Below, one piece after another: positions 25,136 through 38,127 of a stretch of DNA of 64,000 bases. Position 1 is the stretch's first letter. Every line of letters begins with the position of its first letter. A program made the translations under genes and the position numbers. The DNA is from Lucifuga dentata. Lineage: Eukaryota; Chordata; Actinopteri; Ophidiiformes; Bythitidae. The notes beneath the pieces are model-generated. The model did not search any database, was not told the DNA's origin, and was given only the letters and a program-made list of their open reading frames with translations. The DNA lies in the NCBI GenBank assembly GCA_014773175.1, contig VXCM01000217.1:62001-126000 (forward strand), read 5' to 3'.

Positions 25136-25730
25136 TCATCCCCTTCATGTTAATTGCATGATCCTTTTATCACGCCTTCCACAGGCACATCAGACTGTAT
25201 CTTATATACTGTATGTGTTGCTGTAATCATAAAGGGCATATGTTTGTTTTGCCACAAGGTCATAAGAGTCTTATTCAGTGTACTGGATAAGCGTGTGTGT
25301 GTATGTGTGTGTGTGTGTCTGCCTGCAAGAGGCTGAATGTGTAAAAGTAGGTGAGCCTGACAATCTCATAGGTGAGCTGATTTAGAATGAAAGCAGTGTA
25401 TCAATGTGAGTTAGCATGTACACACACACACACACTCAAAGCCTTGTGGGGGCTCACTTAACAGAACCCCATCCCCCGCTTCACGCTCACACACTATATT
25501 AGCTTACTGTACACAGACAGAGCACAAGGCTGTGCGCGTACAAAAACACATATTTGTGCTACACACACTAACACACGCACGACACACACAGACACACACT
25601 TAAACCTAGCTGAGCTCTGTGTAACACTATGAGAAATAAATGTTTTTTCTCCCTTTTCACAGTTTTAGCAAAGACTTTGCAAGTTTGGAAAAGGTGGGTG
25701 GGTGCGTGCACGCTCACGCACGCACACACG

Positions 25731-25784
<54 letters not shown>

Positions 25785-27456
25785 ACTTTTTATCTGCGCT
25801 ATAAATCCCTTCATGGATCACTTCCTCAAGCACTCTGCCAATAGTCAACTTCCTCATGGCAGCAGCTGAATCGGTAGATCTAGCAAAGAACAAGCAAAAA
25901 AGAAAGAAAAGAGAGAGAGAGAGAGGACAGCAAAACACTAAAGGTAAATAATAGAAGAAGCAGCGCTTTATAGTTTGAGTACCTTTGATGAGTTGAGACA
26001 AAGTGCTCTGTCTGACTTACAATGAGAGTCAAAACATGGATTTACGACTTATTCATGGAGTCTTCAGACATTGTCTGGCTTCAATAACAATCTGAGGGTA
26101 AATATTCTTAAAGAAATCCTTTCTGTCACATTAACTCAAACCTGTTCTGACTTTCTGCAGCGATGATTACTTTGTATTAATGTTTATATTAGCTGTGGTT
26201 ATGTTTGTCATCCTGTTAAACTCAGTTTGACAAAGCACTGACCACGAGGTCTGCAGCTCAAATCTTTGAATATTCCTCGTTGAAACCATGCATTAAAAAA
26301 TATATGATCTCTGTATCTGGATAATGAGATCTGATGACAGGATTTGCATTTATACTTTGCAATATCCTGGACTCTGCTTATCTGGTTAGCTAACCAATAG
26401 CATTTTTGCATGGGCTGTCACTGTGTAGTTAATGTTAAAGTCCCCATTCAAAATAACTTTATTAACAAAAACAAAGCAGAAGATGTTTTCAACTTGTGGG
26501 TGATTTTTATCTCATGAACTGTAAGATTGCATTTGCACATGGACAATTGTGACAGACGTTGGATTACAAATCAGATTGCATTTCGATCTCAATATATTTC
26601 GCACAGTTCCTCACACTTTTCCTTATCTGGATAATGAATCTGGATATAGATCATATATTAATGCAAAGTCGTAGATGGAAGCTGAAGCAATATTCCTGCA
26701 AAGTCCTCGGATTTCTCCAGCTTCAATCATGTCGGAAAAAAAGGCTTTTGCTCCGACTTTTTCATTCTGTTGTACCTGTTTAACTAAGGAACTTCACTTT
26801 ATCCTGCTAAAGAATGTGAGGCGAGGTGAAAGGGCAGAGAGTCCATGTGACCTTTGACCTCTTGCATTTCTCCAGCTGTCTGGATGCCTGAAGATGACCC
26901 TCAGTCTCACAGCTGAGACCTCCTGACACACACACACACACACACACACAGAGTTAAATGTTCGCCTTTAACTGCTGCTCCGTCCAGTCAGTCGTTCTTA
27001 AGTCTTTGTCTTTACCTCCTCCTCTCCTCTTTTCCTCTCCTCTCCTGATCACCCTGCATTGTCTCATTTTGCAAAAGCCTGAGCTGCTCCTTCATCATCT
27101 CCTCAGACGGCCTCAGCTCCCTAAAAAAAGTCACACTTTAATTGCTGGTCTGCAAAGTAACCTTAGTTTATCTCCTAATTCCATCTCTTACGTAAAAGCG
27201 TGCAATCAAGTTTCCACGCCACGATGGTATGCGTGTTTGAGCTTTGAGCTGTGTGTGTGTTCAGCGAGAGGAAACGTCAGGTGCTGCTATTCCACAAGGC
27301 TCTTGCCTCATTTTGTTATCGCCAAATTACCCAGAGAGGGAAAACCAGGCAATATCCCAGTGTGAGCATTAATGATTGATAAGCTGCTTTCATCAACACG
27401 CTCACTGACCCACACACACGGCCGTTTTAACAACACGGCAAGAGTTCTGTGTGCGC

Positions 27457-27497
<41 letters not shown>

Positions 27498-28500
27498 CTA
27501 AACTACTAGATACTAGACAAGCAAGGAGTAAAGTCACACATGCACACAGAAACACAATGTGAAAAAAAAAAAGCCATGCTGCCTTAAGACACAGATGATA
27601 CACGCACATTGACACATACACACTACTACACGTCAAAAAAAAGCATGTAACCTTCAAAAATTTTATTTTCTTACTTATTTCTGTTTCCAAACTCTTCATT
27701 ATTTTTCTTGGTTTTATTATTTTCTATCTATCTATCTATCTAGGCACAAAGAACTCCTTATATTATTATTACTGCAACTTAAATACTTTTTTTTCTCTTA
27801 CACAAATGCTAAACACATTTATCTGCTTAACTCTTAACAAATCGACATTAAGCTGACATTTTCAGATTTCAGCAAACTTCTCCCCAAACCAGCCATTTCT
27901 CTCTCTTTACCTTCACGTGTGTTCCCAGTGTTTCCCGTGTGTGTGAACAGTTCATTCCTTGTGGGTTCAAAGAAAGTCTGAACACGTTCCTCTCAGAGAG
28001 AAAAGAGGGGAATCCTTAATGAATCAGTCAGACGGCTCCCAGACTCCAGCGCAGCCTTACACTCTGCACACACACACGAGCACACACTCACACATGCTGC
28101 CTCTCGCATGCCTAGACCAGACTGAAGACTGAGGGGAGGGTGTGTGTGAGTGAGAGAGAGTGTGTGAGCCCGCCCTTTTTTCCTGGTTCACCCCTTCTTT
28201 CCCACATTTACTCCTCCTTCTCTCTCTCTCTCTCTCTCTCTCTAGCTCGCCCACTCTCTCCCTCTCTCTTTTCACCTCCCCCGGCTTGCCAATTGACTGC
28301 CAGCATGTGTGCTGGGTCCGTGCCTCAACTCTTCAGATGTCTCAGTCTTCTCTTTAATTGTTGGCTCTCGAGTCTCAAGCTCCACACAAAAGGGGACACA
28401 CACACACACACACACACACCTTACAAGTGCAGATATGCATGAACACACGTGCAAAATGTTATTATCACATTTTTTTTACTCTAAAATATTGATGTCAGTT
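22971..28500. other. Non-coding stretch rich in dinucleotide repeats
   Basis: It includes (GT)n(GA)n at 25063-25133, a (CG)n/(CA)n tract at 25721-25783, (CA)n near 26927-26950, (GT)n(GA)n at 27450-27496 and (CT)n at 28219-28243. A short perfect palindrome CCCCCCCGGGGGGG sits at about 23096-23109. The open frames here are translations of repeats. No gene was recognised. Confidence 0.5.
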
Positions 28501-28523
28501 GTCATGATACACTTGTTTTATCT

Positions 28524-28652
28524 GCGTATTCTTTTTAATGCTCCTGTATATATATATATATATATATATAAAAAATATAAGGGGTAANGCGTATTCTTTT
28601 TAATGCTCCTGTATATATATATATATATATATATAAAAAATATAAGGGGTAA
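28524..28652. repeat. Duplicated (AT)n-bearing block at an assembly join
   Basis: Two identical 64-base copies (28524-28587 and 28589-28652), each with an (AT)n tract and AAATATAAGGGGTAA, are separated by one N. This is most likely one locus present once in the genome. Confidence 0.75.
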
Positions 28653-29019
28653 AATATAAGGCTTTTTTGGAAAGATCTGTCAAATTTTATTACTAAACTA
28701 TAATTAAAATGTTATTAATTGTTGTGACAAAATACATACTGAGTGGGATATTTTTACAATTGAACAATAAAGTTAATGTACTATAAAAGAAACATTTTGA
28801 GCAGTAAACTTCACTGGAAATGAAATCATTACAAATAGAAACTATAAATAAAAACAAATATAATTTTTTTTAAAAGCCTTTAAAATATAAGGTGTGATTT
28901 CAGTTTTTTTAGCAGTCAGGTTTTCTTCTCTGTTATCAGATTTTTCTTACCCACAATCAATATAGTCAAAAAAGTCAAATTTGTCAGGGTGAAGTTCCTA
29001 CATTAGTCAATCATGTTGT

Positions 29020-29066
29020 GATGGATGGATGGATGGATGGATAGACGGATAGACAGATAGACAGAC

Positions 29067-29113
<47 letters not shown>

Positions 29114-29170
29114 CAGACAGATGACTTTATTAATCTCCGGAGGGAAATTATATTGTTATAGCAGCCACAT
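29020..29170. repeat. GATG/GATA microsatellite joined to an interspersed-repeat end
   Basis: (GATG)n, (GACA)n and a long (GATA)n run (29020-29120) are followed by ACTTTATTAATCTCCGGAGGGAAATT, the same body seen near 5453-5480. The following 29276-29470 is almost pure A/T. Confidence 0.65.
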
Positions 29171-29739
29171 ACATTAATTTAAACTACATTACAGTACACC
29201 GCACTAAACACTACTCTAAAATGTGCAAAAGAGCAAGATTGGTCAAAACAAGTTTGGTCCTGATTTGCAAAGAGCAGTAAATAGCAAATCTATAAAAATA
29301 TAAATAAAAAATAAATAAAAATAAATAATAATATAAAATAATATATAAATAATATAAATAATTAGATATAATATATATATCATTTGTATAATAATATAAA
29401 TAGTAATAAATATAAATAATAATAATATAAAAATAAAATAAAAAATAAATAAATAAAAATATCCAAAAAAAAAAATCATATCAAACTTTAACTGATTAGA
29501 GATGTGAACTACATCAAAAAAAAAAAGNAAAAAAAAAATCATATCAAACTTTAACTGATTAGAGATGTGAACTACATCAAAAAAAAAAAGACTTACTTTC
29601 TAAATTAACTTAAGCTTCTTGTTTTATTTCCTATATCGTTGTGTATCTTTTTCAAAAAACTATTTTCAGATGGTTTTTTTTTTGTTGTTTTTTTTGCACA
29701 CCCTGTCGTTTGAGGAGAGAGAATGTCTCTTTTTGAACA

Positions 29740-29915
29740 GACTCTCCTGAGGTTTCTTCCATTTTCCTTATATAAGAAGGTTTTTAGGGAGTTTTTCCTC
29801 GTCTTCTCAGAGAACTTGGGCTGGTTGGGAACTGTTAATGTGTGTGTCTGTAAAGCCCTTTGAGACGTTGGATATGATTCTGGCTACACAAATAAATTTG
29901 ACTTGAATCTGACTT
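29740..29915 (+). mobile_element. LINE-like 3' tail (teleost L2/Maui type)
   Basis: The sequence GGTTTCTTCCATTTTCC..AGGGAGTTTTTCCTCG..TGTAAAGCCCTTTGAGACG..CTACACAAATAAATTTGACTTGA is the characteristic 3' end of a very common teleost non-LTR family. A second copy lies at 59027-59182. No open reading frame remains. The class name is from general knowledge, not a search. Confidence 0.6.
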
Positions 29916-30940
29916 GATCCGAGGGCTGAGGAAATCATCAGCTAAAAGGTCTGGATCAAAGAAAGCGGATTCAGAGACACAGGGATGATTATGTAATAAG
30001 ATGATGATTCCTGTTGTCTCTGTCCTTTAACATTTATAGGGAAACATGTCGGGACAAAGGACAGAAAAAGTAACAGGTCCACCCAACAAAGGACCTGACA
30101 CTGGGAAGAGAGGAGATACACTACATGCACATGCAAAACACACACACACAGAGCTTTTTTTTTTTTTTTACCCCAGGCATATTATGGCATTTCAGCACCT
30201 AACACAGACAGTCCTATGTCCTTTTGTGTGATTTGTGATGTGAGTGTATGCATGTGCACATGCACATCACCTTGTCTGTCAGACTGTTTCCCAGCATCCT
30301 TCGTCTTTTCCCAGTCCATCTCCTTCCTTTCTGTCTGTGTTATCTAACCGTGTAGCAGGAGAAGGTCACATCCTGCTGAGAGTCAGCTAAAACAGGAAAT
30401 AAGCGAGCCATGGGACACACTCGACTTAGACAACACATTCCCACACTCCTACGCAAACATTCTTACATTATGAAGCTGTAATGCAATTATCCAGGAAGCA
30501 GGGAGGAGGTGGCTAGTAGGGAATACTCAGGGCAAAAACTGTTATGGCATGTTGACACAAGCAGAAAATAGAATATGAAATAATAACAACAGCAGGTGGA
30601 GGATGTGAGACATGAGAAATGTCAGGATGTCTGAGTTTCTGTCTGTCTGCACTCGTCTCTTCATTCTTTCTGTTCAGCTGTCACTTATCAATTAGTATAT
30701 CATATGAGTTATATACATGAGTTTTACTTGTGGTACTGGAGTAAAATTTACTTTTGCATTAGAATTCTAAATGCAGGATTTTACATGTAATACAGTATTC
30801 TGCATTGTGTTGTTGCTAGTTTTACTTAAGTAAACTGTTTGAGTTCTTCTTCTACTCCTGGTTTTCCCGTCTTCCTGTGCACCTGAACGTGCCTTACGGA
30901 ACCTTTTGAAGCTTATAAAAAGTTATTGGACAGCGCCTGT

Positions 30941-31002
<62 letters not shown>

Positions 31003-31955
31003 CTGTGAAGATTTTTATCAGAAGAGCTGAAGGGATGAGACTACGTTGAGATTGCTTTCACGGGATGATTCGTTTTAATTCCTTACCTCCTGCAGTCTCT
31101 GTTCCTAAACATATCAAATTTAAATTCATGAACATACTGTACTGGCAATAGCGCAAAAAGATAGCGCTCATATACACCATTAGAATGCCAGCTTCCCCCA
31201 CACACACTCACACACACACACACCCACCTTGCCAGATTTGATAAAAATCATTATCACCAGCCAAGCGTGTGGAGGCTGATGAATAATGCATCTGCTGCTG
31301 GACCACAACAGTCGTCCCTTCTGGCCTCCTACCTTTCTCTTTAAAGCTCACATTAGCTGCTGGTTGCTAGTTCCACACCTTAAGGTCATATGAGCAAAAC
31401 CCTGTCTGCCGCTATTACATTTACCATTAGCATGAGACACACCTTCAATACACATCTATATATACTCACGGATAGATATTTGTATATACACGTGCAGGAC
31501 AGGTGTACAGAGGGCCGCAAGTACTACGCTCATTAACAGTGAGGCTGGATGAGTGTGACAGTCTGACAGGTAGCATCAGGTGTTAGACTGCCGCCTTTAT
31601 GATCGACAAAGAAACGATGACATGCATCAGGTGTAGCGCCGTGACAGACAGCTCGGGTTTGACATGACGGGTAACACTCAATTATTTTATTCCTCAGCTG
31701 CAGCAAATCATACATGGATTCCACTCATCTGCAGCAGCCACCCACTTTTAATTCACCCATTCACGTGCACACAAAAAGACACGCGCATTCATTGCACACT
31801 CACAAAATTCAATCAAACTGCTAGTTTGGGAAACGACCGCCGAATTCAAATATGGAAACTTATCAATGAAAAAAAAAGGATTTTCCAAAGATTTAATATT
31901 TTGACAGAAATAATTTGTTGTTAACTAAGACATTTCTCACCAATATCTAATTGTT
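29916..31955. other. Non-coding stretch
   Basis: It contains a long (GT)n at 30943-31001 and a short CA tract near 31200. No gene was recognised. Confidence 0.5.
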
Positions 31956-32584
31956 TTAAAGGACCATTCCATCCATATTGTATGTGAGCCTAATATATTC
32001 AATTTTCATACATGTAACGTGACTGAAAGTCATTTCCCAAAGAATAAAACCATATTTCAGATTTCCTTAATCAAAATCAAAATCTCTTAATCTTTCAAAA
32101 TCAAATATTCAAGTGATACACCCACCTTAAAAATCCATGTTTTGCCTGCTAATAGTTACGTAGCCTTATGAAGTCATGGTCATTTAATTTTTCGATAAAC
32201 GCAGGTCTTCTTTTGGGACTGTATTCCCCGGTGGAGACATACATTCACTCCACACTTTTTATTGCACTTAAATGCTAAAATTACATAACCTCAAAAAAAA
32301 AACTGAATATACCTGTTGTTCACGATAATGGATTACCTATCCCAAGAACATTTCAAGTATCAACAATTTTAATAACATACCAATGGAGGTCTGGAAGGTA
32401 AGAAAAACATTTTTAATTCACCGCTCTGGCAGTATGCTTTGGGAAATGATTGTCAGTAACGTTACGTGTATAAAAATTGAATATATTAGGCTCAANAGTA
32501 TGCTTTGGGAAATGATTGTCAGTAACGTTACGTGTATAAAAATTGAATATATTAGGCTCAAAAATGCAAAATAGCTGGTATGGT
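31956..32584. mobile_element. Foldback TTAA element, copy 4
   Basis: It starts TTAAAGGACCATTCCATCC and ends near AATAGCTGGTATGGTA, with the right TTAA lost. Interior order is the same as copy 2 (AAAACCATATTTCAG, CACCCACCTTAAAAATCCATG, GGACTGTATTCCCCGGTGGAG). An N at 32496 separates identical 65-base copies (32431-32495 and 32497-32561). Confidence 0.8.
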
Positions 32585-34446
32585 AAGTCCCATTCCATAA
32601 AAGCTTTTCAGCATTTTCCACCCCACTATCATGACTACACGGTCACAGCCGTTAGAAGATGAGGACATAAGCGTCAAAACAGGACACGCTGGAAAGGAAA
32701 ACATCCTATAGCATCAATATATGACAAGATCATAAGTCCATCTCCTTCATCTCATTCTCATTCCATCTCATCCTATTTTGATCCTTTGGTTCTCAGTTTC
32801 TAAAGGAACATGAACCATGTGACATCAACCATGTGATGCGGGACAGAAAGGACGCCAAAACCTTTTACCTACCTACCTAACAAACTCTTTGACCATTATT
32901 TTTACATTTGGAAAATCTGGAGAGTCAGTGCATCGCCTGAAATTCTTTTGAGTTTGACTCAAGTTGTTCATATACACGCACATATGAAAGAAAACAGACA
33001 GAAACTGAATAAGTCAACATCATGTTAATGATAACATTCACGAATGAGCCAGAAGATTTTTTTGTCCTCAGACTGCAAGGTCACATAGCAATACATTAGC
33101 CTAATGCGATGAGTCTAATGAATATTCATCTAGGATAGCTCATTACCTGTGTTTATAACAATTACAACAGGACAGTACATATTGTTCTGTTATTCTGGTC
33201 ACACTTAACAGCATTACTCTGAAAGCACCGCCACAGTTTAGTGGTTTGCTCCTGCAGAACAGAGAAACGTGACCTTTGTGCTTTGTCTCAGAAAGACAAA
33301 ATGGGAATCGATCGTTTTAGGTTTTAGACGTGCTACTTCTGAACTTTGCTGTGTGATCGCTAAAGATTAAGATTTATCACAAAGAAGTGAAATCAGGAGT
33401 GTAGAGCGGAGACGCATTCAAGTCTCCCCACTAAGTGACTGCTGTATAAGTTGTTCAGGAAAACTTTTAAATTCTGCAGGTCTTTTTCCACAATAGCAAA
33501 AAACAATTCTTACAAAAAAAAAAAAAAATTAAATAGGTTGGAAAAAAGTTGTCAATGTCCAGGAACAAGTAAAAAAAAATGTCAGAAAACTGCTGGGTAG
33601 CATTGGAATCAAAACTGAGAGGAATATTCATACAGACTTACTGTAACAGTCAGAGAACATAGAATATGAGCTTATAAAATCATTACCAGGCACAAATGTA
33701 ACCACAATCAGAGCAAATCAAATAATCAGAATTACATAATATCAGACATGAAGATTAATCCTTCCTCCATGCGTGATGGTGCCCTCTAATTATGGAGGGA
33801 CGTTTAAAGGTACGAATGCATGGGAGGGGTGGGAACGGTGATGGTGTTTATTTTGTTTTCATGCTGGATTATATCTTCACTGTTCCTTCTTTTTGACTGT
33901 GTGTATGTCTGTGTGTGTGTGTGTGTGGGGGGGNGGGGGGGGGGTGGCAGCAGCGAGACACAAAGATAAACCAGTGTGTGTGCTCAGATGACTGCGTACT
34001 GCCATGCAACTTCCTGACCTTGTCACAAACTCATGAGCACACACACACTGCACGACCATCTCATTATCATTACTCACACACCTCAGTAACCCTGCTTCTG
34101 AGGAGCCAGACACACATACACACACACACACGCCTAAGGCAGCATTCTGCTGTTTTGTTATTAAAGCACGTTCCAGACACCTCAGGCACAAATAAGGCTG
34201 CAGCTACACAAACATCAAGATTTTACTGCTCATCTGAGACTCAAACGCTCCTCTGGTATCACGTGTGTAAGTCCACATACACACGCGAGACAAAAATCAA
34301 GAAACTCAGTCTCATTCCGCTCCCATGTGACCACAAAACTGCAAGTCTTGTGGTCTTCCTAATTCCAGATGTTTTTTGTTTTTAATTTAACCTTTATTTA
34401 TGCAGGGTTAGTTAAGCATCAAATGCTCTTTTGCAGGAATGCCCTG

Positions 34447-34484
<38 letters not shown>

Positions 34485-35440
34485 AGGAAGCTGCCCAGTA
34501 CAACCACTGACGTCTGTGCTACCACTGAGTAGCTCCACTGGAGCATTTGGGGGTTAGGTGCCTTGCTCAAGGACACCTCAGTGGTGATAATTAGGGAGGG
34601 GCAGGCTGCTCATTCACCTCTCCAACCCTTTTTTCTCCTGCCAGTTCAGGAATTGAACCGGCGACCCTTAAGTCACAAGCTCATTCTCTAACCTTTAGGC
34701 CATCACTATCCCCAAATAATGAATAATGAATCCATTCACGTAGGTTCAAGAAGGAAGACATTCCTTTTCACCCGTCTTTGCCAACGCACCTGAGTCCCAT
34801 CTCCGTTCATAATTCATATCATTCTGTCCCTCTATCAGGGTGGCGCATCCTCTTCAATTATTTCGTCCTCACACGTTTATGACTTACCTGTCATGTCTTC
34901 TCTGTCACTGCTGTCTGATGTTTCTGCCCTCCTTCTCCTCCTCCTCCTCCTCCTCCTCCTCCCCACCACCGCCACAAGCATCCAATCCCGTCCATGGTCC
35001 CCAGCTGGACCTTCAGAGCCCTGCTGTCCTTGCTGCTGCCTCCTCCATGCACATGGATCCAAGTAGCAGACTGCTACCAAAATCAGATCACTTTCAGTTT
35101 GCTGCAATTGATCAAATAAACTTCTATTCTAAAATCATAATGTATTGTGTCTTTCCTAAACGAACTACTGTTTCATCTGTGGCTGTTTGTAAAGGGTGGA
35201 TCTGGCTTTGAATCGCTTTTATATAGGCTTCTTCCCATATTAGTGGCAGTATTTTTCTAGTCTTCATAGGGAACAGTTCTGGGCTATGTTAAAAAATATT
35301 TCCATCTTATGAAATCATATTTGTCTAGTATTGACATTTTGTTTTTCAATGCCTGAGCTTGGATTTACCAAAAAAATAAATAAATAAAATTGGAATTTTG
35401 CTCAATAAATATCCTCCAAAATAAATTAATGCTTGTGAAG
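32585..35440. other. Non-coding stretch with (GT)n/poly-G, (CA)n and (CTC)n tracts
   Basis: It holds (GT)n into poly-G with an N (33907-33944), (CA)n at 34449-34483 and (CTC)n at 34930-34962. At 34556-34692 a GGTGCCTTGCTCAAGGACACCTCAG..GAACCGGCGACCCTTAAGTCACAAGC string is a widespread teleost interspersed repeat; a fragment of it recurs at 38370-38402. The following 34976-35140 may be another repeat or an unrecognised exon (see findings). Confidence 0.5.
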
Positions 35441-35968
35441 TTGAATCCAGGGGCGGGGCTAGGGGTGGGCTTATGGGGCTTAAGCCCTGGATATTTTTCA
35501 CAAAGCCCCGAATCTTTTTCAAATAGTGTGTTTTTAATTTTTTGTAGCATTTTTGCAATTACCCAAATTCATCGCCAAGGTGGAACCACGATGTTGTGAA
35601 CGGATTGCTCGGACTGCATTGGTGGACAGAATGGACATAACATTTTTTTTTTTTTAAACACAACATATAGCTCTGCTGTTTAGATCGTTGTAAAGGTTTT
35701 CATTTAGAAAATTTTTTTAACTTCATATAACTTGTTAAAAGATGAAACATGTTTATTACATTTCTTAAGCATTTCTAAAAATTTATATTTAGCTCATATT
35801 TAGCTTTAGTAGATATAAAATGCCTGGATTTTCCAGTGGAGATANAAAATTTATATTTAGCTCATATTTAGCTTTAGTAGATATAAAATGCCTGGATTTT
35901 CCAGTGGAGATATGGGCTAAGCCCTGGATCTCCTGTAACCCTAGGTCTGCCTAGGTCTGCTGAATCCA
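35441..35968. mobile_element. Probable DNA-transposon remnant
   Basis: The segment 35449-35960 begins AGGGGCGGGGCTAGGGG and ends with CCCTAGGTCTGCC-type sequence, and is flanked by TTGAATCC (35441-35448) and CTGAATCC/TGAATCCA at the right (35960-35968). GGGCTTAAGCCCTGGAT and GGGCTAAGCCCTGGAT appear near the two ends. An N at 35845 separates identical 67-base copies (35778-35844 and 35846-35912). The superfamily (possibly hAT) is uncertain. Confidence 0.4.
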
Positions 35969-36012
35969 TCCAGACTGATGTAAAACTCCAGAAGAAGTCA
36001 TTGTGTGCTTAC

Positions 36013-36129
36013 CTTAGAACTGATGATTTCTCCAAACATCAGCAAAAACACAGGAAGCCTCCTCCTGTTCTGAAATGGCTGTTTTCACTTCTCCTGTGTT
36101 AGCAGGTTTATCAGCAGACTTTCATGACC
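36013..36129 (-). other. Candidate untranslated exon, probably tiam1 5' UTR
   Basis: The minus strand has a good acceptor (TTTTCATGTTTGCAG, ending 36130) and a strong donor (TTCTAAG|GTAAGC, 36013/36012) 117 bases apart. No frame is protein-like; a short upstream ORF ATG AAA GTC TGC TGA lies near the 5' end. The tiam1 start exon holds only 7 bases of leader, so upstream non-coding exons must exist, and mammalian TIAM1 has several spread over long introns. Assignment is inference. Confidence 0.35.
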
Positions 36130-38037
36130 CTGCAAACATGAAAACACATCAGCGCTTTTATACTCTGTTAGCGTCACACTTAAGACAATTAGACACACAG
36201 AACACAAGTAAAAGCAGAGACAGATAAAAGTAGTCTCAAAGGCTCTAGATGGCGCTCCTGAGTTCCAATGATAGCAACTACATTTAGTTTGTTTTTTTTT
36301 AAGCTAAACTAAGCTAAGCTTTTAAGTTAAGCTTTTCTTTTGTGAGCAGCTTCCAGGTGGCTCCTGTGTGATGGACAAACTATTCTTCCTTGGTCTCTGT
36401 ATCATGCAAAGTTCCGGGGAAAAATATGTTTTTGGCAGCTCTAGTGAGCTCTTAGCTGAAGCTAATGCTAAAGCTAAAACTAAAGTTACCGCTCAGGTGG
36501 CTGTAATGTAAGCCTTTCAGAATAAAAATTTTCTTTAATTTAGTAGAACGTGGGGAGCAGGCAAAATGCTTTCCCGGATAAAAATTGAGCTCTGAATGAT
36601 AGATAGATGTATATATTTTGTAAAGTCGCTTTTTAATTGGCAAAATATTGCGCCTACTCCTCTCTAGACTTTGCTACTTTTCAGAGGGATTTTACTCTGA
36701 AAGGTCCCTAGCGAACTAGCTAAGCATTGGCTTTAGCTTTGAGCTCAAAGAAAAAAACTGGGAAAAATAATTGAACTTTATATGGTTTGGTTTTGTAATG
36801 CGAGTATTATTATTGATCTGCATTATAGAATTTCTGTTGATTGATATTTCTCTGGATTAATTTGTGTTTCACTAATTACTTTGGCATTTGAAAACTTATC
36901 TGATATTGATTTATGGATTAGTAAAGTGATTTTCAGTTAGTGGATTCAAAGGGGGGACAGTGATCATATAACTCTATTGTGATTCATGGGGAGGAAATTA
37001 ATGCTTTCATTCTTCTGATGCATGCACACACACGAGTGCGCTCTCAGTGACAGGAACAATTGTGCATGAGAAGAAGTCTTATACCATCTCATTAAACACA
37101 AATATATTTATAATGTTATATGACCTAGTGTGTTTGAGTGGGTGTATTTCCTGAAAAGTTGAAATCCATCCTCCTGATGACCTACAGTATTTAGGTGGAA
37201 GTGTTTTTTTTCCCTACTGATTAATTGAGCAAAAATCTGAACAATCCCAGTGTGAAACTTTATAGCCAAGCAGATATTGATCCTGCTAATGAGCACCAAT
37301 ACATCATGGCTGGTTCAAGACCAATTAAAACACACGAGCACACACGGATGCAAACACACAACCAATAACTTTAAAACCCTCAACTCTCTCTTGAACATTT
37401 ACCCTGATTTAATGTTTGGTTTAGAATTAATGTGAAACTGAAAAATTGCACCTTTCAGAGCATCACCTTATTGATAGATTAAGCAGAATTTTAATATTGG
37501 AGCTTGTCCAGGTGGCATTATAATGTCAGGTAGCAATGCATCATATTTAATGAGCCGGTCATGCTGTACATTATAGCTTTATCTGTAACTATAACCACAA
37601 TTGTAAGATTTGGTACAGTAGTAACTACAATTTTCTTCAAAATGTAGAATAAGTCTTATAAAATGGAAAGCTCAAGTTGAAATTACGCTTCAGTACTTGA
37701 GTACTTTCCACTTATGATAATAAAGAAAATAGTAAAAATCTTAGTTTTAAAAACATCACGTTTAAAAACGTGGGGATATTGGTTCAATATCCCCACTTTG
37801 GTTGATTTTCTGCATATTTCCCTTTCTTGGGAGTTTGTATATGAATAAAAGAACACACGTACACACACACACTTCACATGCACTATCAAGTTATTATCAC
37901 TTTCTCTTCCTGTACTTACAGGTGTTGCTGTCTCACCCCCTCCAGCAATATTGTTCTAATTAAAACAGGCTAATTGCTGTCCAGGACTAACAGACTGGAG
38001 GCACCACAAACAATTATTACATTAACTTTAGGCACCC

Positions 38038-38081
<44 letters not shown>

Positions 38082-38082
38082 N

Positions 38083-38127
<45 letters not shown>

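Noticed and set aside
28524..28652. Direct repeats with an N between them considered as tandem duplications or a CRISPR-like array
   Set aside because: Each has only two copies, no unique spacer and a single N at the junction, a pattern seen at many sites; this is assembly overlap.
29243..29542. 99-codon Ile/Phe/Tyr-rich minus-strand frame resembling a membrane protein
   Set aside because: It is a translation of nearly pure A/T low-complexity DNA.
34620..34692. tRNA-like string GAACCGGCGACCC..CACAAGC
   Set aside because: No cloverleaf with acceptor and anticodon stems could be drawn; it is a common teleost interspersed repeat.
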